From contig NW_027488625.1 in assembly GCF_050948215.1 (NCBI RefSeq), positions 248,001-312,000 of the forward strand: a stretch of 64,000 bases of DNA, read 5' to 3'. Under the pieces are notes generated by a model. That model saw nothing but the letters and a program-made list of their open reading frames with translations. It ran no database searches and was not told the origin of the DNA. Shown here in pieces: positions 12,831 through 23,767 of this stretch (the stretch's first letter is position 1; each line of letters starts with the position of its first letter). This stretch comes from Halictus rubicundus. Lineage: Eukaryota; Arthropoda; Insecta; Hymenoptera; Halictidae. The position numbers and the translations under genes are program-made.

Positions 12831-12959
12831 TTGTTTAAATGGAACGATATATTTTTAGCCCGGGTTTGATACAAAGTTTGCGATGTTCTGATTCCTTTGC
12901 AGAACATAGTCGTTGTTCCATCTGTATTAGCTTCCTTCGCTACGCCAATCATTGCGATG

Positions 12960-13385
12960 CATTGACTAGAACTTCTTTGTCCCTATTAACTACTTGCCGC
13001 ACGATTTTCTTCTCCGTTAAAATAACTAGAACTTATTTGTCGTTACGTACGGGTTGTTTAAGACGCGACTGCCTTTTAGTTTGATAAACCTCAATTTCAC
13101 CTATCTTTAATTGGTCTTTTTACATAATTTAATATTCATTTGAATCGATATATTCCAACTGTTTAATGAAGCTTTTTGTTTGAATAAATATGTAGGTGGC
13201 TTGAGAATCCACTGCCTCTCAATTTAATATACCTCTGATTGAATTTTTTGCGATTCAACTCCACTGGAACTAATAAACGTTTAACGTATTACTTCGCTTG
13301 GAAAGTTCACTGTTCTTCTGCGGTACAGAGAATTTGCAATTTAATATATTTTTAGTGTTTGAACAGTTTAAAACAGTTTAAAATT
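12960..13385. repeat. Repeat R5, copy 1 (inverted relative to 49830)
   Basis: This is the reverse complement of ~49846-50190. Shared blocks are GAATTTTTTGCGATTCAA, TTTAATGAAGCTTTTTGT and the TTTGAACAGTTT end. In the 50-kb copy the unit looks like 2-3 degenerate ~160-bp tandem monomers. Non-coding, old satellite-like or transposon repeat. Confidence 0.6.
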
Positions 13386-15425
13386 ACAGGTAGCTGCTAG
13401 AACTGTAGTAGCTAATTTGTATAAATGTGGTATCGAATTCCTAATTGCTTTTCCAAAAATCAAAAATATTTTCTTTCGACTTTAAACGAGGAAGTTGGGT
13501 CAATGTCTTTAAATTTTGTCCAGAAACTCGAATAAGCCTAATGTAAGAAAATGTACTATCATTATATTCATGTGAATTAATTTAGTATATTCATATTAAT
13601 AAAAATAATTTTTAACAGGACAATTCAAGGAGCAGTGAACTCTACGTCTAAATTGGACGATTTACTTGTTGCTTATTTACATGCATAAATAATATATATG
13701 TTTGTATTAAATACATATATGTATGTTAAGTGTATGCGAATATGTTAAATATGAAAGATGCAGATTACCTAACCAAGACTTGCATATGTCCTAAATCTAA
13801 TAATTAACGAGATACTGTCGAAATAATTTTCTACAACAAAATGGTCATGAATCAATTTGTACAGTTAATACACGTCTACTTTGAATCAAGAGCCTGTTTA
13901 CAAAGATTAGAGATGAAGTACCCTGACAAATTATAGGCATCGCAGATACGTGAGAGCGGTCGCTGGTCAAAAATCGACCGTAACAAGCGACTTCTGGGGT
14001 TGAATTTATACAGGGTGTTCGATAACTGATGGTACACGCGAAAAGGGGGTGATTCTACATGAAAAAATAAGTGGAAAATATAGAACAAAATTTTTTCATG
14101 TAAGGCTTTGTTTTCGAGAAAATCGACTTTGAATTTTCGCCGGGTATGCGTGCACTTGATCATGTCTCGTTATAACGGATCCCACTGTAGATTATTGTTA
14201 TACGTCATACGGGTATAGAAAACGACAGTGAATGTGTTGATAACAGTGCCAAAGTCAGAAAAAAACGAAATCCAGAGAATTAGTTACGAAATAAAAGAAA
14301 GAAAGTAAATTTATAAGGACAAAGTTATATTATTGTGCGTAATAAAGAAAAACCAACAACAAAATTACATTTTGCAATAAAATGTATTCAATAGTATTAT
14401 TACTAAATACATATCTTCGAGACGATTTGTGACGAAACTGAATCGTGGCTATGAAGATGATAGTAATAAATATAACTTCTCGTAAAAAGAAATTTCTAGT
14501 TATGAAATTATGTTAAATAAAATATAAAATTCTGTTCAATAAAATAAATATATTATTAATTGTTTTCTAATGTTTTTAGTCAATAAATCAAAAGTTTAAA
14601 TAGTTAACCGTTTGTTGGTCTGAACGTATCTATAGGAATAACAATAAATTTTTGTGAAAATTTCATCTCGTTCGGGGCAACAGTCACAAACATCTCATGG
14701 TATGAACGTTTATTACACTGAACTGACGAAAAAATATCTTCTTTTACAATCACGTCGAAATCGAGCTGTCCGTTTGTTGCCCTGCGATCTTCAATTGTTC
14801 CCGCTCTAATTGCCTTTTCTACCGCGCTATTCGCTTCGGTCGCGGGCCGACAACATGACGCGTTTCGTCTTTGAACAATAAAACAATTCACTCGTTCAAC
14901 CTCCATTTCTTTTTCAAAATATTATTTTATTTGAACTGTGTAATAACGATCGCGTTACGAACGCTGAAAATAATCTCGTTTTATCTACTATCTATTTATT
15001 TGATTCGATTTTTCGTAAATTAATTCACAGAGACGTTCGCTGAAATTGTCACGCGTGTATGGCAATCACCATCTCATTCGTGCAAAAAAAAATCAACTTA
15101 ATTTTGCGCACGTAGTCATTCCATATTGTAAAGCATCGTACGATTCAGAGAGAAATTCTTCACGTTTCTGTAACCGGTATGTTTCTCACATTTCGTAAGA
15201 AGATGTCTTCCGTTTAACAATTTGTTACAGCTTAAAAGCTATTGCCAAAACGAACGCCAATAGCGAGCGCGTTAATTATGTATCTTTCCATGGCACTGTT
15301 GTCTCACCAATGTGTTAATACGGAAATGTGTGCAAAAATCGGGGTGCACAAGTTCGAGCAACTCGTGGCGGGAATAGTATGGACATAGTCGTCAGATCAA
15401 TATTCGTTCCCGCTGAAATTTCCCC
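13386..15425. other. AT-rich sequence without recognised genes
   Basis: No recognisable gene. A TACAGGGTG repeat end lies at 14009. A 100-codon ATG-initiated frame on the minus strand (14604-14906) lacks any recognised domain and has no supporting context, so it is left unassigned. Confidence 0.35.
14009..14190 (+). repeat. TACAGGGTG-type repeat end
   Basis: Begins TACAGGGTGTTCGATAACTG and continues through AAAAAGGGGGTG-like and GTCTCGTTATAACGGATC-like blocks. It resembles, in its first bases only, the ends at 12667 and (minus strand) 35757. No partner end is seen. Confidence 0.35.
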
Positions 15426-17288
15426 TTCTAGCCTCCGGTAACATGACGGGTTTTATATCTGACTAATCCGGTACTGACAGACAGAGGGTAACTTTTTCCC
15501 CTCAATTTGTGCTGCCTCACCTCATCTGGCGACACTGACAAGGGAACATATTCAGATGCGAAAATCCGATTTTGATGAAACTTATGGGAGCTTATAGTTC
15601 TTTGAAAAATATTTGACACGCGTTTTTTTTATCGGCAACCATCCACTTGGGGGTCAAATCCATATTTTTTGAGTTATCTCGGAAACCAGATGTCGAAAAA
15701 ATTTGAATTTTTTTTAAATTGTGTGTTTTTCAATGGGAAATGTAGTCGCGCACGAAAATTTTAACAAAAGTTTTTTGTTTAAACAATATATTAAAAATTT
15801 CATTTTTTTCCAGTTTCTCTTATTTATTGTTAGTTCATTTTAATGTAAACTTGGGTGTGTGATCTTTGATCCAAAATAGGGGATACATGTTTCAGGATTT
15901 TTTTTTGCCATTTAACAATAATTATGCATAATGGAAGATATTCTTGCGCCTGGCGTGCGTAGGAAGGAATTCTGGCTTGTTTTATCGAAATATAAGCATT
16001 TAGTATAAACCTTTTAGTTTTAGCATTTAGTTATGTGTCGTTTATTGTTTTATTAGTAGCGAAAGAAGGTGGCGCAGGTAGCAGCGTGACGCGGTGATAA
16101 TTATAATTACGGCGCGCTGCAAAAAAGTCAAATTTTTAATATATTGTTTAAACAACAAACTTTTGTTAAAATTTTCTTGCGCGACTACATTTCCCATTGA
16201 AAAACACACAATTTCAAAAAATTCAAATTTTTTCAACCTCTGGTTTCCGAGATATCCAAAAATAGGGTTACCCTGAGATCGTCGACAACTCATTTCACCG
16301 ACACTGTTTTCATCGACACGATTTGACCGACATTAACTTTCGTGGACAGTATGTTTTCATCGACATGGTCAGATAGCCGACAAATATTTTCATCTACACG
16401 ATTTGACTGACACTATGTTTTCATCGACACGGTCAAATCGTCAACAAATGTTTTCATCGACTGTCCGTATTTACCAACGGGTATCAGTTCATTCGTTTCC
16501 ACGAACTGATAGCTACGTAAGAAATTGTTATTATACTTCCCAATTTGTACCTTTGCTATATCATGTGTACTTTATCGACAGCCACAATTTCAAATCTGAC
16601 CCAGACCTATTCTTATTATTTTTTCGATTCCATATTCTAGATCTAGATAATGGCCTAAAAAATATACAAAAATGTGACATCCCCTTTTCCATGGCAGACC
16701 ACCGAGCGTAGACAGTATTTTTCAAGTTAAACCCTTACTTTCCCGGTAGTGGAGGGGCATCGCCCCCCAAGCCCACACCTTGTACGAGGATTATAAGTTA
16801 AACATTTTTTGAGCCAAGACTTATGTAATTTGAAATGCAGCGGATTATGTCAGTGGAACGAATGAACTTAATTCTGTCGCTAAATATAGACTGTCGATGA
16901 AAACATTTGTTGGCGATTTGATCGTGTCAATGAAAACATAGTGTCGGCCAAACCGTGTAGATGAAAATATTTGTCGGCTATCTGACCATGTCGATGAAAA
17001 CATACTGTCCACGAAAGTTAATGTCGGTCAAATCGTGTCGATGAAAACAGTGTCGGTGAAATGAGTTGTCGACGATCTCAGGGTAACCCCCAAAAATATG
17101 GTTTTGATCGCCAACTTTGAGGGCTGTTTTCACCCCTTCAAAGTGGATGGTTGCCGATAAAAAATATCACGTCAAATATTTTTCAAAGAACTATAAGCTC
17201 CCATAAGTTTCATCAAAATCGGATTTTCGCATCTGAATATGTTCCCTTGTGAGTATGAAAGGGACGAGGAGTTCTAGCAATAAATGAC
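15426..17288. mobile_element. Inverted-repeat DNA element, copy B (interrupted)
   Basis: This is the same element as 631-1671: it starts CTAGCCTCCGGTAACATGAC and ends GTTCTAGCAATAAATGAC, with inverted arms and the same ~300-bp non-coding centre. Its right arm is split at 16265-17089 by a younger element. Removing that insert restores continuity with copy A. Confidence 0.75.
16265..17089. mobile_element. Nested 825-bp element, 9-bp target duplication
   Basis: The termini are GGGTTACCCTGAGATCG and its complement. They are flanked by the 9-bp direct repeat CCAAAAATA (16256-16264 and 17090-17098), which is single in the unoccupied copy A (1471-1479). The terminal inverted repeats are ~205 bp (16265-16471, 16884-17089). 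They are built from variants of the phrase GTCGATGAAAACA plus TGTCGGTCAAATCG, repeated about every 35-40 bp. The 410-bp centre is non-coding. Long TIRs with a 9-bp duplication are characteristic of Mutator-like (MULE) elements, so a non-autonomous MULE is the best inference. Confidence 0.85.
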
Positions 17289-17298
17289 TATCGGTTAA

Positions 17299-17840
17299 CA
17301 CTGATTCCTGCCGCGTTGTTCCCGGTGACCAATCAATAATTTCGTGGAATTTAAAAGTTTTCTGTAACAGCTAATGGAGAGCGTCGAATTACAAAAATTA
17401 TATTTTAAAAGATTATTCATCCTAGACTAAACGAACAATGATTAACAAGACTGCAGATTTTATAGATTCCTGTTAAAAATGAATGGATCATAAGTAAAAC
17501 AGTATAGATGCATTTAGAAAATCTAAAAATGTTTAAATGATTTAAAAGGGAAATAAGTTTGGTTTGTGTATTGTCCAATGAACGCAGGCGATATTTATTT
17601 CGCATTAAAGTTCGCAATCTAGTGATTGATCTTTCACCCGAGCGACTCGATGACTCTTCTCTCTATTTAAACGTGTAATCCGCTGTATTTGTCGATTTCA
17701 ATAAGCGCGGATTACGTCCCGTCAACACGTAAAAAGCTCATCTACACGACTATACACGAAACGCAATGAAATAAATGCGTCATTTGTTGGGAACGCGATT
17801 GTTAATTTTTTTCCAATCTCGTGAAATCCCATGGTTATTT
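17299..17840. repeat. Dispersed repeat R1, copy 2 (partial)
   Basis: Direct repeat of 2817-3430 with an internal deletion near its start. It ends CAATCTCGTGAAATCCCATGG, like copy 1. It starts immediately after the TIR element copy B, so the two elements abut. Confidence 0.65.
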
Positions 17841-18082
17841 GCGGCCATTTTGTCGACAGACATGTTGTTACCTTGTGTGTTGTATTTAGCCCTTCCACAC
17901 GCACTAGACCGGGACATGGATGTGCAAAACGACCTTAATGGGGGGAAAATACCCCGTCCGTCGAGCATACGGAGAAAGTTTCTTTCCCCCACTCAACATC
18001 CGCTGCATGTCTATACAATCGTGTCTCATGAACGCTGTCCGCTTGAAATATCTTTTAACGATTCGCAAGAACGGTGCGAACA
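17841..18082. other. Unassigned
   Basis: No feature is recognised between repeats R1 and R3. Confidence 0.3.
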
Positions 18083-18432
18083 AGAATTGTTGGATTTAAA
18101 GGCATAATATGGTATAGGATGTAAAAATATGAAAATATGAAATATAAAAATGTAGAGATCGATTTTGTTTTATTTTTTTTTATATGAAATCCGAAGAGAT
18201 TCATAAATAAGATTTTCCTTCGTCGGAACGCCAATTCGATATTCCGTCTTTATAAGGCACAGAGAGGAAGAATGAAAGGCGAGAACGAAGACGCTGCTCG
18301 TGGAGAAAATAGCGATCGTGGTGGGGGACCGACGGAATTTTACTGGAAGATATTGGCTTATAACTTCTGCATCCATTTAACTGCAATCTTATTTCTTCTG
18401 TCGATTTCTGTTTTGACACTCACGTTTGGGTA
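18083..18432. repeat. Dispersed repeat R3, copy 2
   Basis: Reverse-complement partner of 11709-12058. See that entry for shared blocks. Confidence 0.65.
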
Positions 18433-19364
18433 TTGTCCGATCCCACCGAGATTTTCTTTTTACATATAGTCAATCGTCGCGAGGCAACAGCTGCATAAAG
18501 TTAAAGCTGAAAGCCATAAATTATGCCCTTCTCCGATTTCTAGCCATCCTTCGAAAATTAGAAGAATGCTAATTCTCGAGTGTCCGTACGCACGGCTCTC
18601 GAGGGTTTTTTAGCTGATGGCATTGGAAAGCGGCCATAAAAGTTCAATCCGGGAAATCCTCGCTCCGCGTACCACCCGCAATGTACCGGAGGTCCCGGAT
18701 ACGAACAAAGCGGGCCTTATAGCTCGCACAAGCGTCGACCAGGCCAAGAGCTCAACCCCTCTAGTGCAAGACGTGCGCGTGCCCCTTAACCGTCGTCACC
18801 GGACCCAAGCTAAGGGGCAATAAATTCGTTCGCGAGCCACTTAGGCTAAATACTCGGGTTGTTCCGGGGTTCTGCAATTCGGTTTTTTTTCCATTTTCCT
18901 GGTTTGACTTGTGGGTGGAGACTTCCTCCTTCACCGGTGAGGGTTGTCCCGGAAGATTCTTCCCCTTCAGGTCAGCCAGCGAATGAGAAGGACTTTTCCC
19001 CCAAGTTGGGATGTTTTCTTGGCACCACCGAGGTGACCAGCGAGCGGGCCCCGGGACAGAAGACAGACTTCAACGAGATTTCAACTAGACTTCAACTAGA
19101 CTTCGACTCACTTTCGACTCGTTTGAGACTTCAACTTACCTTCGACACTCGTTAGACTTCAACTTACATTGGTCAGATCAAAACCTACATTCGACTCGGT
19201 GGTTCGACCAAACTCGTCTCTTTCACTCGGAAGTCGACTTGTGTTCGAAGACTCGTTCGAAACTCGTATTTTTTACTCGGTAATTCTTCGTTACTTCTTG
19301 TACCGCAGGAGTCTACTGGCTCCGTGAAACAGATGCCCAAAGTTAGTTCTGCAGGCAACAGTTG
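18433..19364. other. GC-richer flank of the BEL element
   Basis: No gene is recognised. A degenerate tandem array of GACTTCAACT-like units occupies ~19065-19170. The last five bases, AGTTG (19360-19364), are the left copy of the BEL target duplication. Confidence 0.4.
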
Positions 19365-20090
19365 TGATCGCGCCGAATGGTCAGCTTCGTTGTTCGGGAG
19401 GGGTTTGTTGTATGGACTGTGATTTCCAGGTTTAACAAAGTAACAAAACTATCACTTTATTTAACATTAATATAAACAAACTTTGTGGACTGTATATTTT
19501 TAGCGCGAGTGATTATTACAAGAAAGATGCTCTTGTCTTAATAGCTGTACGTTACAGTTGCCTTAAGAGAAGTACTAAAACTTCGGTATGTTTTTCTAAC
19601 TAAAGACTGTACGAAACAGTGGCCGTAAGGGAAGTGCTTGGACTTCGGTGTGTATTCTAAATCTACCCGGCGCTTGCCAAACACCGATATTTAAGCTAGT
19701 TGTCAATGGGCGGTGACTTGACTGGCCAACGCCCACGATGGTAGAGAAAGTGGTGGAAAAGCGGAAGAAACATTTGGCAAGCCGTGTTGACGGAAAAACC
19801 CGGACTCAGGCGGCGCAACGCAGGTAAGGCCCGTCCGGTGACATGTAACAATGACCCAAGTATTTTATGGAGACGGGTGAAAACGGCAATTTCGAAAGTG
19901 AAGACCAGGGAAGCACACGTGCAAGGGTAATAAACTACTTCCCGAGTCCTAATCCCCGAAGCGTGATTTTTACTTTCCCGGTTGTAAATGACCTTTTAAA
20001 GATTCCGTTCTTGGGACATTTGGTTGCCAAATGTGCAAGACGGGCACTTCGTTCAAGCTAATAAACTGACCCTCGAGGGTCGCACAAACA
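19365..20090 (-). repeat. BEL 3' LTR
   Basis: 726 bp, starting TGTTTGTGCGACC on the minus strand and ending CGGCGCGATCA. A minus-strand AATAAA (the TTTATT at 19456-19461) lies near its 3' part and is a plausible polyadenylation signal. It appears identical to the other LTR. Confidence 0.93.
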
Positions 20091-20103
20091 TGCCGCCCAC
20101 CTT
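20091..20103 (-). promoter_or_regulatory. BEL polypurine tract
   Basis: On the minus strand AAGGTGGGCGGCA directly abuts the 3' LTR. This is the expected position and composition of the plus-strand primer for reverse transcription. Confidence 0.7.
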
Positions 20104-20308
20104 GAACGGCTAGCGTTCAACATACATGAATCTAAATAACACAATATAAAGACGCAGTACCTAACTAAACTCGGACTAGCCTAATAAATGAGATCAAGAT
20201 ATTCGAAACCTACTAACTACGAATGCTATAAATCTAATGAATAATGAGTAGTTGGAAGTTTACAAATTAAATAGCACTGCATGATTAACAGTAATGCGCT
20301 TGCGACAT
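20104..20308. other. BEL 3' untranslated segment
   Basis: About 200 bp of AT-rich internal sequence between the pol stop codon and the polypurine tract. No feature was seen. Confidence 0.6.
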
Positions 20309-23300
20309 TTACGACGCCGTCTTATCATCTAATGGTGCAGTGTTGATCTCCTCTGAATGATGACTGTGGCATGATTCCTCATCATGCACGGGCAGGACGC
20401 AGATTTTCGAGACTGGACGTGTAAAAACCCCATCAGCCGTTCGAACGGAGACGACCCTCGTAACTCGATCTGCTCCTGGGTGAAGGTTCACGATGCGCCC
20501 CAGTCTCCATCGCAAAGGTGGCAAATTGTCCTCCTTGACAATTACCATCGTCCCGATCCGAAACTGTTCAGGAACATCCAGTTTCCACTTGGAACGTTGC
20601 TGCAGGTGATGCAAGTATTCCTTTTGCCAACATTTCCAGAAATGTTGGTACATCGCCTGGAGAAGCTGAAACCGACTCAGTCTATTGACTGATATATCAG
20701 TAACGTCGGGATGAGGAATGGCAGTCAGTGGGCCTCCGATTAGGAAGTGGCCTGGTGTTAGAGAGGATAAATCTTGGGAATCGGAAGACACAGGATACAG
20801 TGGTCGAGAATTCATACATGCCTCGATTCGCGTCAGAACTGTGGCTAACTCTTCGAACGTCAACCGTGTTTCCCCTACGACCTTTAATAGATGCCGTTTT
20901 GCTGATTTTACAGCGCTCTCCCATAGACCTCCGAAATGAGGTGCGCGAGGAGGAATGAAGTGCCAATCGATGCCATGAGTAATTGTATAGTCTAGGATCC
21001 TCTGTTTAGTTGTTCCGTCGCGGAAGAAGTCTGTAACCCTTTGCATTTCGTTGCGGGCGCCCACGAAATTTGTCCCGTTATCCGAATATAGATTCCGACA
21101 CAGACCCCTACGTGCAACAAATCGATCGAGTGCGTTTAGAAATGCTTGGGTTGATAATTCTGTCACTAATTCAAGGTGAACAGCCTTTGTTACGAAGCAT
21201 ACAAATAAACTTAAATATGCTTTAGTCGTAGTTTTGCTTCGTGTCCGATCTTTGACATAAAACGGACCTGCATAATCGACACCGGTACTAAAGAATGGAG
21301 CCTGAATACGGACTCGTGTTGCAGGTAGTTGACCCATCAAGTGCTTGCCTACCTGCGGATTCAACCGACGGCAACGTACGCAATCCCGGATAATTTTCCT
21401 AACCAGAGATTTCCCCGAAATCGGCCAGTATTTCTGGCGGATTGTGGAAAGGACTGTTTCACACCCAGCATGTAATAAACGTTCATGTTCTTTACGGATG
21501 ATTAATCTCGTGATGTGGCTATTTTTGGGCAAGATTACTGGATGTTGCTGCTCGTACTCTATGTTCGCGTTGCTCAGACGTCCGCCTACTGTGACGAGTC
21601 CCTGATCATCAATAAAGGGATGTGAACACTGTAGTGAATTTAAATCCGATGCGACCTTGCCCTGTTTAATTTCATGAATTTCCCTTGCGAACGCCTGATT
21701 TTGAACAATTTTCAATACTGCGATCTCAGCTTGGTTGATCTCGTGAATCGATAATTCTCCGAATGAACCGGAGTCCTTTTCTGGTGGTTGAGACTTCTTG
21801 ACTCGGTGCTTACAATTGTTGTAATATTTGAAGCAGTAAGCAATTACTCTAAGCAATTTTAAATAACTCGAGAATTTAAACATCCAAGACAAATCAGATG
21901 ATTTCGTATCTACTATTGCAGCACAAATGACTCGCTGTTCTGGAGGATCGATAGTAGCATAGTCAGGTATTGATGTTTTAATCGATTGCCCTTGGAGCCA
22001 GTCTGGACCATTCCACCAAAGATTGTTACTTTCTAATGCAGAAGACCGTACCCCTCGTGACAATAGATCCGCAGGATTTTCACTAGATGGAACGTGACAC
22101 CATTTACCCCGTGATAACCCTTGAATCTCGGTTACGCGGTTCGCAACAAATGTTTTCCATCTGCTGGGAGAACCTTCTATCCATGCCAATGTGATCATGG
22201 AGTCGGACCAATAATACTCGTTAGATATGTGTACCCTGGACGCTTCACGAACCTTACTAATTAGTTGAATTAACAACAATGAGCCACATAATTCCAACCG
22301 CGGCAAGCTAACCACCTTTATTGGAGCGACTCTTGACTTAGCGCACAATAAATGCACAGACACCTGTCCCTGCTTGTCTACCGAACGCAGGTAGACACAT
22401 GCACCGTATGCCCTCTCAGAGGCATCACAGAACCCATGAATTTCTACCTGATTTGCTTGTGCACCTAATGTACATCTTGGGATTGTGAATTTATTTAATA
22501 GCTGAATATCCGATTGAAATTCAGAAAACTGTGAATGAATCGTCAGCGGAACTGATTCGTCCCATTTCAAATCTAACTGCCATAATCTCTGCATTAAAAT
22601 CTTTGCTCGGATAACTATTGGACCGATTAGACCAAGCGGATCAAAAATCTTTGCAATCTCGGATAAAATGATTCGTTTTGTAAGTCGCGAATGCCCTGAT
22701 TCAGTAACACTAACCCGTAGTTCATCTCCAAGTGGACTCCATAACAACCCCAAGGTTTTCGGGTCCTTTGTGGTTTGTAAATCAATTAATCGGTCTGACC
22801 CTTCATTATTGCATAATGCTGCAGGTGCATTAGATGCCCACTTACGTAATTTGAACCCAGATGCAGAGAGTGTTTCTTCTATCGAGGTCTTAATGACTTG
22901 TGCCTCCTTAACCGTATCTGCGCCCGTTATCAAGTCGTCGACGTAGAAATCACGTGCGATGATTCCACTGATATGTGCATCGGAACACCGTAAACTAACT
23001 TCCTTCAGGACTCTAGTCGCAAGAAAAGGTGCAGACGCGGTGCCATATGTAATGGTGTTTAACTCGTAAACAGCTAAAGGCTCAGTTGGTGTTTCTCTCC
23101 ATAAGATACGCTGATAAGCTCTATCGCGTGGTGCTACCAAGACCTGCCTATACATTTTCTCAATGTCGGCAGTGAGAACTATATGGTGTTGTCTAAAACG
23201 AATCAGGATTGTAAACAAGTCATCCTGGATGACTGGTCCCACACTTTGTGCGTCGTTACATGATATCCCGCTTGTGGTTTTCGCCGAACCATCAAATACC

Positions 23301-23767
23301 ACGCGTAATTTCGTGGTTGTGCTTGTAACCTTTGTGACTGCGTGGTGCGGAAAATAACATGAAGCATTCGATTTTAATTGAGAGTTGATCGTGATTTTTG
23401 TCATATGACCCAGAAGTTCGTACTCTCGCATAAAAGCAACATAATCCTGCCAAAGTGACGGTGATTTTTGTAGTCTAGATTCTAATTGAAGGAAACGACG
23501 TTTAGCAATTTCATAGGATTCCCCGAGATCCTTTAACCTTTCGTTAAATGGAATAGAGACTACATAGCGACCGTCGGGAGTTCTAGTGACTGTTTTAACA
23601 AAATGCTCTTCACACGGATGCGGATCTGGAATAACCCTTCCGACGGAAAAATGTTCTATCTCCCAAAATCTGTTCAGACTATGGTGCAGTTGCTCATTCG
23701 TTATGAGGTTGCACATTGGAGTCGGTTTCGGAACTAATTTGTTATTGATCCGTCCTCCGAAATCCAA
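20309..23767 (-). CDS. pol: BEL/Pao pol: reverse transcriptase, RNase H, integrase
   Basis: This 1,152-residue frame copies and integrates the element. Reverse transcriptase spans about residues 139-290, with the first aspartate in TADIEKMY (about 201) and the catalytic YVDD at 275-278. RNase H follows (about 440-580; D448, E492 and D522 are candidate metal ligands). The integrase zinc-binding module has H761, H766, C796 and C799. The catalytic triad is D831, D896 and E950 in VDYAGPF, SDNGTNF and GGLWESAVK. The C-terminal ~100 residues resemble the DUF5641 tail seen in BEL elements (PLRWRLGRI motif). All catalytic residues are present. The frame opens without an ATG (first codon TTG) and overlaps gag-protease in the -1 frame, so expression would need a frameshift or an ancestral fused frame. 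Confidence 0.93.
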   Translation of the reverse strand: MDFGGRINNKLVPKPTPMCNLITNEQLHHSLNRFWEIEHFSVGRVIPDPHPCEEHFVKTVTRTPDGRYVVSIPFNERLKDLGESYEIAKRRFLQLESRLQKSPSLWQDYVAFMREYELLGHMTKITINSQLKSNASCYFPHHAVTKVTSTTTKLRVVFDGSAKTTSGISCNDAQSVGPVIQDDLFTILIRFRQHHIVLTADIEKMYRQVLVAPRDRAYQRILWRETPTEPLAVYELNTITYGTASAPFLATRVLKEVSLRCSDAHISGIIARDFYVDDLITGADTVKEAQVIKTSIEETLSASGFKLRKWASNAPAALCNNEGSDRLIDLQTTKDPKTLGLLWSPLGDELRVSVTESGHSRLTKRIILSEIAKIFDPLGLIGPIVIRAKILMQRLWQLDLKWDESVPLTIHSQFSEFQSDIQLLNKFTIPRCTLGAQANQVEIHGFCDASERAYGACVYLRSVDKQGQVSVHLLCAKSRVAPIKVVSLPRLELCGSLLLIQLISKVREASRVHISNEYYWSDSMITLAWIEGSPSRWKTFVANRVTEIQGLSRGKWCHVPSSENPADLLSRGVRSSALESNNLWWNGPDWLQGQSIKTSIPDYATIDPPEQRVICAAIVDTKSSDLSWMFKFSSYLKLLRVIAYCFKYYNNCKHRVKKSQPPEKDSGSFGELSIHEINQAEIAVLKIVQNQAFAREIHEIKQGKVASDLNSLQCSHPFIDDQGLVTVGGRLSNANIEYEQQHPVILPKNSHITRLIIRKEHERLLHAGCETVLSTIRQKYWPISGKSLVRKIIRDCVRCRRLNPQVGKHLMGQLPATRVRIQAPFFSTGVDYAGPFYVKDRTRSKTTTKAYLSLFVCFVTKAVHLELVTELSTQAFLNALDRFVARRGLCRNLYSDNGTNFVGARNEMQRVTDFFRDGTTKQRILDYTITHGIDWHFIPPRAPHFGGLWESAVKSAKRHLLKVVGETRLTFEELATVLTRIEACMNSRPLYPVSSDSQDLSSLTPGHFLIGGPLTAIPHPDVTDISVNRLSRFQLLQAMYQHFWKCWQKEYLHHLQQRSKWKLDVPEQFRIGTMVIVKEDNLPPLRWRLGRIVNLHPGADRVTRVVSVRTADGVFTRPVSKICVLPVHDEESCHSHHSEEINTAPLDDKTAS

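Noticed and set aside
14604..14906. 100-codon ATG-initiated minus-strand ORF
   Set aside because: No domain, no neighbouring exons, and a length expected by chance in 64 kb. Not called a gene.
19867..20061. 64-codon ORF, repeated identically at 26555-26749
   Set aside because: It is simply the same frame in both BEL LTRs and runs antisense to the element.
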